A DNA stretch of 64,000 bases from Mycobacterium lepraemurium (GTDB lineage: Bacteria; Actinomycetota; Actinomycetes; Mycobacteriales; Mycobacteriaceae), in NCBI GenBank assembly GCA_002291465.1, contig CP021238.1, positions 2,108,001 to 2,172,000 on the forward strand, given 5' to 3'. Below, piece after piece: positions 34,592-44,602 of the stretch; positions within the stretch are counted from its first letter, which is position 1, and the number at the start of each line of letters is the position of its first letter. The translations under genes were made by a program, and so were the position numbers. Under the pieces are notes generated by a model that did no database searches, was not told the DNA's origin, and was given only the letters and a program-made list of their open reading frames with translations.

Positions 34592-35560
34592 TCAGCTCAG
34601 GGCCTCATACGCCGCGAGGGCGGCCGCCGCGGCCTCGCGCACCCGCTGCGCCAGCGAGTGTGGCGCCAGCACCTGCACGCCGGATCCCAGGTCCAGCACC
34701 AACCGCGTCATCCAATCTTCAGAGGCGTAGGTCATCACCGCCTCGCAGGAGCCGTCGGGCAGCTCGCGCACGTCGCGCATCGGGTAGTACTCGAACATCC
34801 AGGACGCGTGCGGCGCGACCCGCAGCGTGGCCGACGGCAGCGACGGATCCCCGTCGAACAGCGAGGTGTCGGGCGGTGCGTACAGCACCGGTTCCGGTGG
34901 CGCGGCCGGCTCGTCGAGCTCGCTGGCCTCCACGATCCGGTCGAAGCGGAACAGCCGGACTCCCTCGGCCTCCCGGGACCAGGCCTCCAGATAGCTGTGC
35001 CCGCCGATCAGCAGCACCCGGATGGGGTCGACGACCCGGCTGGTCAGCGTGTCGCGCGAGGCGGAGTAGTAATCGATGGCCAGCGCGTGTCTGGACTGCA
35101 CGGCCGCGCGCACCGCGGCGGCGGCCCGGCTCTCCGCGTGAGCGGGTTCGTCGGCGGCGGTCGCCGCCTGGGTGGTGTCGTGCCCGACGGCTCCGGCGGC
35201 GCCCTCGATCTTGGCGATCGCGCTGCGCGCCGCTTCGGGGTCGACGACGCCGGGGATGTCGGCCAGCGCCCGCAACGCCACCAGCAGGCCGGTGGCCTCC
35301 GGCGAGGTGAGCCGCAGCGGGCGGTCGATGCCGGCGGAGAAGGTCACCTCGATGGTGTCGCCGGAGAACTCGAAGTCGATGAGGTCGCCCGGGAAATAGC
35401 CGGGCAGACCGCACATCCAGAGCTGGTTGAGGTCCTCCTCGAGCTGCTTGGCCGACACCCCGAGGTCGGCGGCGGCCTTGGCTCGGGTGACCCGCGGGTT
35501 GGCCTGGAAGTAGGGGACCATGTTGAGCAGCCGGACCAGACGGGTGGAGATGGGCGTCAT
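34592..35560 (-). CDS. pafC: WYL-domain transcription factor PafC
   Basis: A 322-residue protein with an N-terminal winged helix-turn-helix (STRLVRLLNMVPYFQANPRV ... AAADLGVSAKQLEEDLNQL), a central WYL domain (ALAIDYYSASRDTLTSRVVD ... GGHSYLEAWSREAEGVRLFR) and a C-terminal WCX extension. With PafB it forms the activator of the LexA/RecA-independent DNA-damage response in mycobacteria. Its start overlaps the pafB stop by four bases. Despite the name, it is not needed for pupylation. Confidence 0.94.
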   Translation of the reverse strand: MTPISTRLVRLLNMVPYFQANPRVTRAKAAADLGVSAKQLEEDLNQLWMCGLPGYFPGDLIDFEFSGDTIEVTFSAGIDRPLRLTSPEATGLLVALRALADIPGVVDPEAARSAIAKIEGAAGAVGHDTTQAATAADEPAHAESRAAAAVRAAVQSRHALAIDYYSASRDTLTSRVVDPIRVLLIGGHSYLEAWSREAEGVRLFRFDRIVEASELDEPAAPPEPVLYAPPDTSLFDGDPSLPSATLRVAPHASWMFEYYPMRDVRELPDGSCEAVMTYASEDWMTRLVLDLGSGVQVLAPHSLAQRVREAAAAALAAYEALS

Positions 35561-36606
35561 GCCGACACTCCCCCGCGGCCGCCGGGCCGGCCGGCGGCGA
35601 CAGCATCGGCACCGGCATGCGCGCGCAGCCGGGCCAGCACGTCGTCGCGCAGCGACTGCGGCTCGAGCACCACCGCGTCGGCGCCGTACCCGGCGATGTC
35701 GCGGGCGAGCTGGTCGGTGGCGCGGATGTCCAGCTCGATCACCTCGCCGTCACGGCCGCCCAGTTGCCGGGTGCCGACGGGCCGCCCGGCCCGGCGCAGC
35801 GCGGTCGCCCGCCCGTCTGCCGCCCACACCCGGGCCTGCCCGCCGGCCGGCGTCGCGGACACGTCGGTGACGGTCTGGGCGACGATCCTGCGCAGGTCGA
35901 CGCCGCCCGGCACGGTGACCGCGCCGGGCAGGCCGATCGGGGTGACGTCCGGTCCGATCCGGGACAGCCGGAAGGTGCGGGTGGCGTCGCGGTCGCGGTC
36001 GTGGCCCACCAAATACCAGCGGCCCTTCTGGGTGACCACGCCCCAGGGCTCGACTGTGCGGGTGGCGTACGGCTCGGCCCGCGACGGCCGGTGCGGAAAC
36101 TGCACGGCCTGACGGGAGTCGATGGCGGACAACAGGATTCCGAGCACTTCTTCCGAGCCGCGCAGTCCGGGCACTCCGGCCGGGGAAGCGATGGCGACCG
36201 GCGCCCCGTCATCCAGGGGGTCGACGTCGACGCCGGCCGCGCGCAGCTTGAGCAGCGCGCCTTGAGTCGCGGTGATCAGTTCGGGTGACTCCCACAGCTG
36301 GGTGGCCACCGCCACCGCTGCCGCCTCGTCCGGGGTCAGGTCGACCGGCGCGAGCGCATAGGCGTCGCGGTTGATGCGGTAGCCCTCGGTGGGGTCTATC
36401 GGCGAGAACCGCCCCACCTCCAGCGGGATGCCCAGGTCGCGCAGCTCGTTCTTGTCCCGCTCGAACATGCGGGAGAACGCCTCGGCGCTGGCGCTCTCCG
36501 AGTAACCCGCCACGCTCGACCTGATCTTTTCTGCCGTGATGTAGCCGCGGGTGGACAGCAGGGCAATGACCAGATTCACCAGCCGTTCGACTTTTGACGT
36601 CGCCAT
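35557..36606 (-). CDS. pafB: WYL-domain transcription factor PafB
   Basis: A 349-residue paralogue of PafC. It starts at ATG 36606 (MATSKVERLVNLVIALLSTR), two codons after an alternative ATG. N-terminal winged helix TAEKIRSSVAGY...AFSRMFERDKNELRDLG, then the WYL domain QAVQFPHRPSRAEPYATRTV...GRWYLVGHDRDRDATRTFRL. It forms the PafBC heterodimer with the overlapping downstream gene, activating DNA repair genes on mitomycin/UV stress. It lies ~55 bases downstream of pafA on the same strand (pafA-pafB-pafC operon). Confidence 0.94.
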   Translation of the reverse strand: MATSKVERLVNLVIALLSTRGYITAEKIRSSVAGYSESASAEAFSRMFERDKNELRDLGIPLEVGRFSPIDPTEGYRINRDAYALAPVDLTPDEAAAVAVATQLWESPELITATQGALLKLRAAGVDVDPLDDGAPVAIASPAGVPGLRGSEEVLGILLSAIDSRQAVQFPHRPSRAEPYATRTVEPWGVVTQKGRWYLVGHDRDRDATRTFRLSRIGPDVTPIGLPGAVTVPGGVDLRRIVAQTVTDVSATPAGGQARVWAADGRATALRRAGRPVGTRQLGGRDGEVIELDIRATDQLARDIAGYGADAVVLEPQSLRDDVLARLRAHAGADAVAAGRPGGRGGVSA

Positions 36607-36661
36607 CGGCACCAGGTTATTCGATGGTCAGCACCCGGCGCTTGCACCGACGCACGCGTCG

Positions 36662-38020
36662 CTACATGCTCGCGATCAGCCGCTTGACCCGCTCGTCGAC
36701 GGCCCGGAACGGGTCCTTGCACAGCACGGTCCGCTGCGCCTGGTCGTTGAGCTTGAGGTGCACCCAGTCGACCGTGAAGTCGCGGCCGGCGGCCTGGGCG
36801 GTGCTGATGAACTCGCCGCGCAGCCGCGCCCGGGTGGTCTGCGGCGGCGTGTCGACCGCCTCGGCGATGTCCTCGTCGGTGGTGACCCGGGCGGCGAGCC
36901 CCTTGCGCTGCAGCAGATCGAAGACCCCGCGGCCGCGCTTGATGTCGTGGTAGGCCAGGTCCAGCTGGGCGATCTTCGGGTCGGACAGCTCCATGTTGTA
37001 GCGGTCCTGGTAGCGCTGGAACAGCTTGCGCTTGATCACCCAGTCGATCTCGGTGTCAACCTTGGCGAAGTCCTGGCTTTCGACCGCGTCGAGTTGGCGG
37101 CCCCACAGGTCAACGATCTGTTCGATCTGGGCGTTGGGCTCCCGGGTCTGCAGGTGTTCGACGGCGCGGCTGTAGTACTCGCGCTGGATGTCCAACGCGC
37201 TGGCCTGACGCCCCCCGGCCAGCCGGACCGGCCGCCGGCCGGTGATGTCGTGGCTGACCTCGCGGATCGCACGGATCGGGTTGTCCAGCGAGAAGTCCCG
37301 GAACGGGACGCCGGCCTCGATCATCTCCAGCACCAGCGCCGCGGTGCCCACCTTGAGCATGGTGGTGGTTTCGCACATGTTGGAGTCGCCGACGATGACG
37401 TGCAGCCGCCGGTACTTCTCGGCATCGGCGTGCGGCTCGTCGCGGGTGTTGATGATCGGGCGGCTGCGGGTGGTGGCGCTGGAGACGCCCTCCCAAATGT
37501 GCTCGGCGCGTTGGGAAAGGCAGAACGTCGCGGCCTTCGGCGTCTGTAGCACCTTGCCGGCCCCGCAGATCAGCTGGCGGGTGACCAGGAACGGCAGCAG
37601 CACGCCGGAGATCCGGGAGAACTCGCCGGCCCGCACGATCAGGTAGTTCTCGTGGCAGCCGTAGGAGTTGCCCGCCGAGTCGGTGTTGTTCTTGAACAGG
37701 TAGATGTCGCCGCCGATGCCCTCGTCGGCCAGCCGCTGCTCGGCATCGACGAGCAGGTCCTCGAGCACCCATTCCCCGGCGCGGTCGTGGGTGACCAGCT
37801 GCACCAGGTTGTCGCATTCGGCGGTGGCGTACTCGGGGTGGCTGCCCACGTCGAGGTAGAGCCGGGCGCCGTTCCGCAGGAAGACGTTGGAGCTGCGGCC
37901 CCAGGACACGACGCGGCGGAACAGGTAGCGGGCCACCTCGTCCGGGCTGAGCCGGCGATGCCCATGGAATGTGCACGTGACCCCGAACTCGGTCTCGATG
38001 CCCATGATTCGCCGCTGCAC
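36662..38020 (-). CDS. pafA: Pup-protein ligase PafA
   Basis: A 452-residue carboxylate-amine ligase of the glutamine-synthetase-like fold that attaches deamidated Pup to substrate lysines. GTG 38020 gives [20 protein letters not shown] and exactly the M. tuberculosis length, so the longer open frame to 38422 is rejected. Visible catalytic residues: Glu9 in GIETEFG (metal/ATP) and Asp57 in [15 protein letters not shown], plus [20 protein letters not shown] and a conserved C-terminus ([11 protein letters not shown]). Near-identical to the M. tuberculosis enzyme. It stands ~60 bases downstream of prcA on the same strand. Confidence 0.97.
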   Translation of the reverse strand: MQRRIMGIETEFGVTCTFHGHRRLSPDEVARYLFRRVVSWGRSSNVFLRNGARLYLDVGSHPEYATAECDNLVQLVTHDRAGEWVLEDLLVDAEQRLADEGIGGDIYLFKNNTDSAGNSYGCHENYLIVRAGEFSRISGVLLPFLVTRQLICGAGKVLQTPKAATFCLSQRAEHIWEGVSSATTRSRPIINTRDEPHADAEKYRRLHVIVGDSNMCETTTMLKVGTAALVLEMIEAGVPFRDFSLDNPIRAIREVSHDITGRRPVRLAGGRQASALDIQREYYSRAVEHLQTREPNAQIEQIVDLWGRQLDAVESQDFAKVDTEIDWVIKRKLFQRYQDRYNMELSDPKIAQLDLAYHDIKRGRGVFDLLQRKGLAARVTTDEDIAEAVDTPPQTTRARLRGEFISTAQAAGRDFTVDWVHLKLNDQAQRTVLCKDPFRAVDERVKRLIASM

Positions 38021-38078
38021 GTAATCGAGCGTACTGGTTGTCCGACCGCGGCGGTTTTCGGGTGCGGGCGAAGGGGCG

Positions 38079-38849
38079 CTAGTCGGAGGAGCCGCCGTTG
38101 AGCTTCGGCGCGTCGCCGTTGCCGTCCGAACCGTTCGAGTCGAGTTCGCGCAGCAAATTCTCCAGCGTGGGCCGGTTGATCCGGCGGAACGCCCGGCGGG
38201 GCCGGTTGACATCCAGGATGGCGACTTCCAGGCTGCCGACGTCCAGGGCGGACTGGTCGCCGTTGGAGGATTCGCTGCCGGCCCGCAACGCCCGCACCGC
38301 GATGCGGGTGGCCTCGCGCAGGTTGGCGTTCTCGGCGTAGGAGTCCTTGAGAGCGGTGGTGATCGGCTCGTTGGTGCCGCCCATGACCACGAAATGCGGC
38401 TCGTCGGCGATCGACCCGTCATAGGTGATCCGGTACAGCTCAGGCGGTTTCGTCTCGCCGTAGTGCGCGACCTCGGCGACGCACAGTTCCACCTCGTAGG
38501 GCTTGGCCTGCTCGGTGAAGATGGTGCCCAGCGTCTGCGCGTACACGTTGGCCAGTTGCCGCCCGGTCACGTCGCGGCGGTCGTAGGCGTAACCGCGGGT
38601 GTCGGCGAATTGGATGCCGCCGCGGCGCAGATTGTCGAATTCGTTGAACTTGCCCGCCGCGGCGAAGCCCACCCGGTCGTAGAGTTCGCTGATCTTCTGC
38701 AACGACCGCGACGGGTTCTCGGCGACGAAGAGCACACCCCCGGCGTAGACCAGCGCGACCACGCTCTTACCCCGAGCGATGCCCTTGCGCGCGAGCTCGC
38801 TGCGCTCGCGCATCGCCTGCTCGGGCGAGATGAAATACGGGAAGCTCAC
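38079..38849 (-). CDS. prcA: Proteasome alpha subunit PrcA
   Basis: A 256-residue alpha-type 20S core subunit. It begins [20 protein letters not shown], the gating N-terminus, followed by [20 protein letters not shown]. No catalytic Thr, as expected. The Ser/Asn/Asp-rich C-terminal tail is typical of mycobacterial PrcA. The start overlaps the prcB stop by four bases (coupled translation for stoichiometric rings). Intact. Confidence 0.97.
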   Translation of the reverse strand: MSFPYFISPEQAMRERSELARKGIARGKSVVALVYAGGVLFVAENPSRSLQKISELYDRVGFAAAGKFNEFDNLRRGGIQFADTRGYAYDRRDVTGRQLANVYAQTLGTIFTEQAKPYEVELCVAEVAHYGETKPPELYRITYDGSIADEPHFVVMGGTNEPITTALKDSYAENANLREATRIAVRALRAGSESSNGDQSALDVGSLEVAILDVNRPRRAFRRINRPTLENLLRELDSNGSDGNGDAPKLNGGSSD

Positions 38850-39757
38850 TTGTCACCGCCCGCGGCGTCGGGACCGAAAGTGTCTGCGCGCGAACGGCTT
38901 TGGATCACCTCGCGGGCAAGCTCGGCGATGCGGATCTCCGGCACCTCGAGCGCACCCTCCGCGCCGATGGTGACCGCGGTGGGATAGATGCCGCGGACAA
39001 GATCCGGTCCGCCGGTCGCGGAGTCGTCGTCGGCGGCGTCGTAGAGCGCCTCGATCGCGACGCGCACCGCGGAGTCGGCGTCGACGACCTGTGAGTACAA
39101 CTTCTTCATCGACGACTTGGCAAAGATCGAGCCCGACCCCACCGACTGGTAGCCCTCCGCTTCCAGGTTCCAGCCGCCGGCGGCGTCGAACGACACGATG
39201 CGGCCGGCGCCTTCCGGGTCGGGCGCGTCGATGTCGTAGCCGGCCAGTAGCGGCAACGCCACCAGTCCCTGCATCGCGGCGGCGAGGTTTCCGCGCACCA
39301 TGATGGCCAGCCGGTTGACCTTGCCGGCAAACGTGAGCGGCACGCCTTCGAGCTTCTCGTAGTGCTCGAGTTCCACGGCATACAGCCGGGCGAACTCCAC
39401 GGCGATGGCGGCGGTGCCGGCGATGCCGGTGGCGGTGTAGTCATCGGTGATGTACACCTTCTTGACGTCGCGCCCGGCGATCATGTTGCCCTGCGTCGAA
39501 CGCCGGTCGCCCGCGAGCACCACGCCACCGGGGTATTTCAGCGCGACGATGGTAGTCCCGTGCGGCAGCTGACCCGTGCCGCCGCTCGACGACGCCGGGC
39601 CGGACTGCGCGCCGCCGAAGGCCGCCGGCAGCAACTCCGGCGCCTGGCGGCGCAGGAAGTCGGCGAACGACGACAGATCTACGGCGGGTTGTCCGGAGAA
39701 TGCGGGGCCCGGAAGTGAGGAATTGGTGGACAGGCGATCAGGGAACTGCCAGGTCAC
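38846..39757 (-). CDS. prcB: Proteasome beta subunit PrcB
   Basis: A 303-residue catalytic beta subunit. A ~67-residue propeptide ends QLPHG, after which autocleavage exposes the nucleophile Thr68 ([20 protein letters not shown]). Asp and Lys of the active site ([28 protein letters not shown] region) are visible. The propeptide is about ten residues longer than the 57 residues of M. tuberculosis (a Gln/Ser/Gly-rich stretch). The start overlaps the pup stop by four bases; it is followed by an overlapping prcA. Confidence 0.97.
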   Translation of the reverse strand: MTWQFPDRLSTNSSLPGPAFSGQPAVDLSSFADFLRRQAPELLPAAFGGAQSGPASSSGGTGQLPHGTTIVALKYPGGVVLAGDRRSTQGNMIAGRDVKKVYITDDYTATGIAGTAAIAVEFARLYAVELEHYEKLEGVPLTFAGKVNRLAIMVRGNLAAAMQGLVALPLLAGYDIDAPDPEGAGRIVSFDAAGGWNLEAEGYQSVGSGSIFAKSSMKKLYSQVVDADSAVRVAIEALYDAADDDSATGGPDLVRGIYPTAVTIGAEGALEVPEIRIAELAREVIQSRSRADTFGPDAAGGDK

Positions 39758-39948
39758 TGGCCGCCCTTTTGGACGTATGCCCGGACGAAGTCCTCGGCGT
39801 TCTCCTCGAGAACGTCGTCGATTTCGTCCAGCAGATCGTCGGTGTCCTCGGCCAGCTTCTCCCGGCGCTCTCGGCCCGCGGCCGTGCTGCTGGCGAAGTC
39901 ATCCTCGTCGTCGCCGCCACCGCCACGCTTAGTCTGCTCCTGAGCCAT
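39754..39948 (-). CDS. pup: Prokaryotic ubiquitin-like protein Pup
   Basis: A 64-residue intrinsically disordered tag. It begins [12 protein letters not shown], has the Mpa-binding helix region ([20 protein letters not shown]) and ends [11 protein letters not shown]. The C-terminal Gln must be deamidated by Dop before PafA can conjugate it. The stop overlaps the prcB start by four bases. Same organisation as M. tuberculosis Rv2111c. Confidence 0.98.
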   Translation of the reverse strand: MAQEQTKRGGGGDDEDDFASSTAAGRERREKLAEDTDDLLDEIDDVLEENAEDFVRAYVQKGGQ

Positions 39949-39983
39949 CGCCGCCTCCTACTTCATCTGGGCCTGTTGGGTGG

Positions 39984-40011
39984 CTTGTTCAATTATCCTT
40001 GTTCAATTATC
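39984..40011. repeat. 14-bp tandem duplication upstream of pup
   Basis: CTTGTTCAATTATC occurs twice head to tail in the 145-base gap between dop and pup. Read on the pup strand it gives two copies of GATAATTGAACAAG, each with a GATAAT hexamer resembling a -10 element, 36-63 bases before the pup start. This may duplicate a promoter or operator. It is the most AT-rich patch in this operon. Confidence 0.85.
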
Positions 40012-40093
40012 GAGTTCGATTGCCAAGCCACGCTGCCCGTTGGTCTTCTCTACCCTACCGGTCAACTCCGACGTTGCCCGCCTGAACCGGCGT

Positions 40094-41602
40094 CTAGCTG
40101 GTGAGTTGTTCGACCAGCTCGGCAGCGCTATCCACCGAGTCCAATAACGCTCCGACATGTGCCTTGCTGCCGCGCAGCGGCTCCAGCGTCGGAATGCGGA
40201 CCAGCGAATCGCCGCCCAGGTCGAAAATCACCGAATCCCAGCTGGCCGCGGCGATGTCGGCGCCGAACCGGCGCAGGCATTCGCCCCGGAAGTAGGCGCG
40301 GGTGTCGGTGGGCGGATTGTCCACCGCTTCGAGCACCTGGTGTTCGGACACCAGCCGCTTCATCGAGCCGCGCGCCGCCAGCCGGTTGTAGAGTCCCTTG
40401 TCCAGCCGGACGTCGGAGTACTGCAGGTCGACCAGGTGCAGCCGCGGCGCCGACCAGCTCAGGTTCTCCCGCTGGCGGAATCCTTCGAGCAGGCGCAGCT
40501 TGGCGGGCCAGTCGACCAGCTCGGCGCATTCCATCGGGTCGCGCTCCAGCTGGTCGAGCACGTGCGCCCAGGTCTGAACGATGTCGGCCGCCCGCGGATC
40601 GGGGTCGCGGCTGTCGACCAGCTTGGCCACCCGGTCGAGGTAAACCCGTTGCAGCGCAAGCCCGGTCATCTCGCGGCCGTCGGCCAGCGCCACGGCGGTG
40701 CGCAGCGACGGGTCGCGGCTGATCGCGTGGACCGCGTGCACCGGCCGCGCCAGGGCCAGGTCGCTGAGGTCGATGCCGTGCGCCGGGCCTTCCTCGATCA
40801 GGTCGAGCACCAGGGCCGTGGTGCCCAGCTTCAGATAGGTCGACGTCTCGGCCAGGTTGGCGTCGCCGATGATGACGTGCAGCCGCCGGTACCGGTCGGC
40901 GTCGGCGTGCGGTTCGTCGCGGGTGTTGATGATGCCGCGTTTGAGCGTGGTCTCCAGGCCGACCTCGACCTCGATGTAGTCCGAGCGCTGAGACAGCTGG
41001 AAGCCGGGCTCGTCACCGGAGGGGCCGATGCCGACCCGCCCGGAGCCGGTGACCACCTGACGGGACACCAGAAACGGGGTGAGCCCGGCGATGATGGCCG
41101 AAAACGGCGTCTGCCGCGACATCAGATAGTTTTCGTGCGCGCCGTAGGAGGCGCCCTTGCCGTCGACGTTGTTCTTGTAGAGCTGCAGTTTCGCGGCGCC
41201 GGGCACGCTGGCGACGTGCCGGGCGGCGGCCTCCATCACCCGCTCGCCGGCCTTGTCCCAGATCACCGCATCGAGCGGGTCGGTGCATTCGGGCGCGGAG
41301 TATTCTGGGTGGGCGTGGTCGACGTAGAGCCGCGCCCCGTTGGTGAGGATCATGTTGGCGGCGCCGACCTCGTCGGCGTCCACCACCGGCGGTGGGCCGG
41401 CCGAGCGGCTCAGGTCGAAACCGCGGGCGTCGCGCAGCGGCGACTCCACCTCGTAGTCCCAGCGGGTGCGCTTGGCGCGCTGGATGCCCGCTGCGGCCGC
41501 GTACGCCAACACCGCCTGCGTCGACGTGAGGATCGGGTTGGCAGTCGGGTCCGATGGCGATGAAATGCCGTATTCGACCTCCGTCCCGATAATCCGTTGC
41601 AT
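40094..41602 (-). CDS. dop: Pup deamidase/depupylase Dop
   Basis: A 502-residue homologue of PafA. It deamidates the C-terminal Gln of Pup and removes Pup from conjugates. It starts [20 protein letters not shown] (catalytic Glu8) and has the Dop-specific loop after the first strand ([20 protein letters not shown]), Asp95 in [37 protein letters not shown] and [20 protein letters not shown]. Length equals the M. tuberculosis protein (Rv2112c). It stands upstream of pup on the same strand. Intact. Confidence 0.97.
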   Translation of the reverse strand: MQRIIGTEVEYGISSPSDPTANPILTSTQAVLAYAAAAGIQRAKRTRWDYEVESPLRDARGFDLSRSAGPPPVVDADEVGAANMILTNGARLYVDHAHPEYSAPECTDPLDAVIWDKAGERVMEAAARHVASVPGAAKLQLYKNNVDGKGASYGAHENYLMSRQTPFSAIIAGLTPFLVSRQVVTGSGRVGIGPSGDEPGFQLSQRSDYIEVEVGLETTLKRGIINTRDEPHADADRYRRLHVIIGDANLAETSTYLKLGTTALVLDLIEEGPAHGIDLSDLALARPVHAVHAISRDPSLRTAVALADGREMTGLALQRVYLDRVAKLVDSRDPDPRAADIVQTWAHVLDQLERDPMECAELVDWPAKLRLLEGFRQRENLSWSAPRLHLVDLQYSDVRLDKGLYNRLAARGSMKRLVSEHQVLEAVDNPPTDTRAYFRGECLRRFGADIAAASWDSVIFDLGGDSLVRIPTLEPLRGSKAHVGALLDSVDSAAELVEQLTS

Positions 41603-41695
41603 GACCTAAGCGTAGGCCGGACGACGATGCGGCCCGCGCAGCGGGACGGGACGCTGCTTGTTGACGGCACCGACACCAGTGATTAATTTCACCCT

Positions 41696-42341
41696 GTGTC
41701 CGCACCAGGATCCGATGGTGCCGTCGGGAAACATGCCCTGGACCTTGCGGGGAAGCGTTACGGCGAAGTCCCGCTCGTCACTCCGGGTGAGGCGGGCGCG
41801 CAGGCAACGGTTTACAACACCTTTCCGCTCAACGCCTGTCCGGCCGAGCTGTGGTCGGCGCTCGACCCGCACGCGATCGCCAAGGAGCACGGGGCGGGCA
41901 TGGCGTTGCTCAACGGTCCCGCGCTACTGGCTGATGAACGGCATCGAGAAGCAGCCGCAAGGCCCCCGGATCACCAAAACCTTCGGCGGCATCGAGATGA
42001 TCCAGCAGGCCACCGTGCTGTTGTCGTCGATGAATCCCGCGCCCTACATCCCCAACACGGTCAATCGCCACACCGTCTTCGTCTTCGACGCGGGCCAGGA
42101 GATTTACGAGCTGATCGACCCCGAGAACCAGCACTGGGTGATGCAGACCTGGAGCCAGGTGTCCGACCCGACGTTGTCGCGAGCGGACCTACCCGGCCTC
42201 GCCGGCCGCCTCGACCTGCCCGCCGGGTGGAGTTATCGACTTCGGGTGCTCACCAGCGAGCTGCGGGTGGACACCACCAGCCGGCCCGCGCGGGTGCTGC
42301 AGGACGACCTGACCAACAGCTATTCGCTGGTGACGGCCTGA
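41696..42341 (+). pseudogene. Conserved hypothetical protein (Rv2114-type), frameshifted
   Basis: GTG 41696 begins MSAPGSDGAVGKHALDLAGK and reads well to ATVYNTFPLNACPAELWSAL and ALLNGP. An extra C near 41918 shifts the frame; the continuation YWLMNGIEKQPQGPRITKTF, FVFDAGQEIYELIDPENQ and VLQDDLTNSYSLVTA is in another frame, ending at 42341. Apart from this one indel the gene is close to M. tuberculosis Rv2114, a ~207-residue protein of unknown function between dop and mpa. The Rv2113-type membrane gene that accompanies it in M. tuberculosis is absent here. Confidence 0.85.
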
Positions 42342-42454
42342 CGGCGGGCAGGGCCCACGAGCACGAGACTGCAACTACGCACACCCGCCGCGGCGTGTCG
42401 TGTGCGTAGTTGCAGTGTCGCGGAAGCGGAGCCGGCGGCCGGAGCCCGCGACCG

Positions 42455-44284
42455 CTACAGGTACTGGCCCAGGTTGGACTCGGTGTCGATGGCCCGCGAC
42501 GCGCTCGAGCTCTTGCCGGTGACCAGGGTGCGGATGTAGACGATCCGCTCGCCCTTCTTGCCCGAAATCCGCGCCCAGTCATCGGGGTTGGTGGTGTTGG
42601 GCAGGTCCTCGTTCTCGGCGAACTCGTCGACGATCGAGTCGAGCAGGTGCTGGATGCGCAGACCCGGCTGGCCGGTCTCCAGCACCGACTTGATCGCGTT
42701 CTTCTTCGCGCGGTCGACGACGTTCTGGATCATCGCCCCGGAGTTGAAGTCCTTGAAGTACATGACTTCCTTGTCGCCGTTGGCGTAGGTGACTTCCAGG
42801 AACCGGTTGTCGTCGATCTCGGTGTACATCCGCTCGACGACCTTCTCGATCATCGCCTTGATGCAGGCGGTGCGGTCGCCGCCGAACTCGGCCAGGTCGT
42901 CGGCGTGCAGCGGCAGCTCCTCGGTCAGGTACTTCGAGAAGATGTCTTGCGCCGCTTCGGCATCCGGGCGCTCGATCTTGATCTTCACGTCGAGGCGGCC
43001 GGGCCGCAGGATGGCCGGGTCGATCATGTCCTCGCGGTTGGAGGCGCCGATCACGATGACGTTCTCGAGCCCCTCCACGCCGTCGATCTCGGACAGCAGC
43101 TGCGGGACCACCGTCGTCTCGACGTCCGAGCTGACCCCGGTGCCGCGGGTGCGGAAGATGGAGTCCATCTCGTCGAAGAACACGATCACCGGCGTGCCCT
43201 CGGAGGCCTTCTCGCGGGCGCGCTGGAAGATCAGCCGGATGTGCCGCTCGGTCTCGCCGACGAACTTGTTGAGCAGCTCGGGGCCCTTGATGTTGAGGAA
43301 GTACGACTTGGCTTCGCGGGCGTCGTCGCCGCGCACCTCGGCCATCTTCTTGGCCAGCGAGTTCGCCACCGCCTTGGCGATCAACGTCTTACCGCAACCG
43401 GGCGGCCCGTAGAGCAGCACGCCTTTGGGTGGGCGCAGCGCGTACTCGCGGTAGAGCTCCTTGTGCAGGAATGGCAGCTCGACGGCGTCACGGATCTGCT
43501 CGATCTGGCGGGTCAGGCCACCGATGTCCTCGTAGCTGACGTCGGGGACCTCCTCGAGCACCAGGTCCTCGACCTCGGCCTTGGGGATGCGCTCGAAGGC
43601 GTAGCCGGCCTTGGTGTCCACCAGCAGTGAGTCGCCGGGCCGCAGCTTGCGCGGCCGGGTGTCGTCGTTGAGGGCGTCCGGGTGACCGTCGGGCAGGTTG
43701 TCGGCGACCAGCGGCTCGGCCAGCCACACGATGCGCTCCTCGTCGGCGTGGCCGACCACCAGGGCCCGGTGCCCGTCGGCCAACAGCTCGCGCAGGGTGG
43801 AGATCTCGCCGACCGATTCGAAGGTGCCGGCTTCCACCACCGTCAGCGCCTCGTTGAGACGAACCGTTTGGCCCTTGCGCAGCAACGAAACATCGATGTC
43901 CGGCGAGCAGGTCAGCCGCATCTTGCGGCCCGAGGTGAACACGTCGACGGTGTCGTCCTCGTGCGTGGCGAGCAGGACGCCGTAGCCGCTGGGCGGCTGC
44001 CCGAGCCGGTCGACTTCCTCGCGCAGGGCCAGCAGCTGTTGACGGGCCTCTTTGAGGGTCTCCATCAGCTTCGAGTTCCGGGCCGCAAGGGAATCGATGC
44101 GGGCCTCCAGCTGATGCACGTCACGCGCGGAGCGGGCGCCGCCGTGCGAGCCGACGGCGTGCTCGAGTTGCTCGCGCAGCATCGCAGCCTCGCGACGCAG
44201 TTCCTCCAGCTCGGCCTCGTCGCCGCCGGACATGTCTGATTCGCGGGGGATCCCGAAAGCTTCAGAACGCTCTGAGCTACCCAT
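42455..44284 (-). CDS. mpa: Mycobacterial proteasome ATPase Mpa (ARC)
   Basis: A 609-residue AAA+ ATPase that recognises Pup, unfolds pupylated substrates and feeds the 20S core. ATG 44284 ([20 protein letters not shown]) follows AAAGGAG at a good distance and gives the M. tuberculosis length, so the longer frame to 45076 is rejected. Features: a Pup-binding coiled coil ([20 protein letters not shown] ... [20 protein letters not shown]), two OB domains, Walker [16 protein letters not shown] near residue 293, Walker [17 protein letters not shown] and the C-terminal QYL that docks into the proteasome. Intact. Confidence 0.97.
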   Translation of the reverse strand: MGSSERSEAFGIPRESDMSGGDEAELEELRREAAMLREQLEHAVGSHGGARSARDVHQLEARIDSLAARNSKLMETLKEARQQLLALREEVDRLGQPPSGYGVLLATHEDDTVDVFTSGRKMRLTCSPDIDVSLLRKGQTVRLNEALTVVEAGTFESVGEISTLRELLADGHRALVVGHADEERIVWLAEPLVADNLPDGHPDALNDDTRPRKLRPGDSLLVDTKAGYAFERIPKAEVEDLVLEEVPDVSYEDIGGLTRQIEQIRDAVELPFLHKELYREYALRPPKGVLLYGPPGCGKTLIAKAVANSLAKKMAEVRGDDAREAKSYFLNIKGPELLNKFVGETERHIRLIFQRAREKASEGTPVIVFFDEMDSIFRTRGTGVSSDVETTVVPQLLSEIDGVEGLENVIVIGASNREDMIDPAILRPGRLDVKIKIERPDAEAAQDIFSKYLTEELPLHADDLAEFGGDRTACIKAMIEKVVERMYTEIDDNRFLEVTYANGDKEVMYFKDFNSGAMIQNVVDRAKKNAIKSVLETGQPGLRIQHLLDSIVDEFAENEDLPNTTNPDDWARISGKKGERIVYIRTLVTGKSSSASRAIDTESNLGQYL

Positions 44285-44353
44285 CTTGCGCTCCTTTCCC
44301 ACACCGAATTGGCGCGGCGGATACTTCAAAGCTACCGGCGATTGCCGATTGAT

Positions 44354-44373
44354 GTGGGTAGTCAAATACCCAC
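44354..44373. promoter_or_regulatory. Inverted repeat in the mpa upstream region
   Basis: GTGGGTA and TACCCAC form 7-base arms around a 6-base centre (GTCAAA), 70 bases upstream of mpa and ~75 bases upstream of the small plus-strand frame at 44449. A TAAGAT hexamer at 44381-44386 could be a -10 for the plus strand. This could be an operator for either divergent gene. Confidence 0.35.
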
Positions 44374-44448
44374 GAAAAGTTAAGATTTTCGTCACGCTGG
44401 TAATCTCGGCCACTAATCCTGATGATCGAAAGGGCCGGGAGGAACGCC

Positions 44449-44586
44449 GTGACCGCAAAAAGCCTCGCCACGGGCTCGGCTCGGGTCGCAGCCGTCGGCG
44501 CCGGCGCCGCAGGTGTGGCTTCGGTTGCACCCATCGGCCCGACCTTAGCGAGTTCCCTGATCCGCGCAGCGGCCAGAGCCGCCTAG
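44449..44586 (+). CDS. Small secreted-peptide-like ORF (45 residues) before lppK
   Basis: GTG 44449 with a strong ribosome site (GGGAGGA, 6 bases upstream) encodes [20 protein letters not shown] and continues through a hydrophobic Ala/Gly/Val stretch to LIRAAARAA. The start resembles the signal-peptide region of the MTB12/CFP-2 secreted antigen, and the following lppK product has an MTB12-like C-terminal domain. It may be a remnant leader or a genuine small protein. It ends 16 bases before the lppK start. Confidence 0.4.
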   Translation: MTAKSLATGSARVAAVGAGAAGVASVAPIGPTLASSLIRAAARAA

Positions 44587-44602
44587 CCGGCCGACCGACT
44601 GG

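Noticed and set aside
38021..38422. N-terminal extension of pafA
   Set aside because: It overlaps prcA in another frame and lacks family sequence; GTG 38020 gives the known 452-residue length.
29941..40011. CRISPR array from the short tandem repeats
   Set aside because: Repeats are contiguous with no spacers, two or three copies only, and one set is in coding sequence. No cas gene is present.
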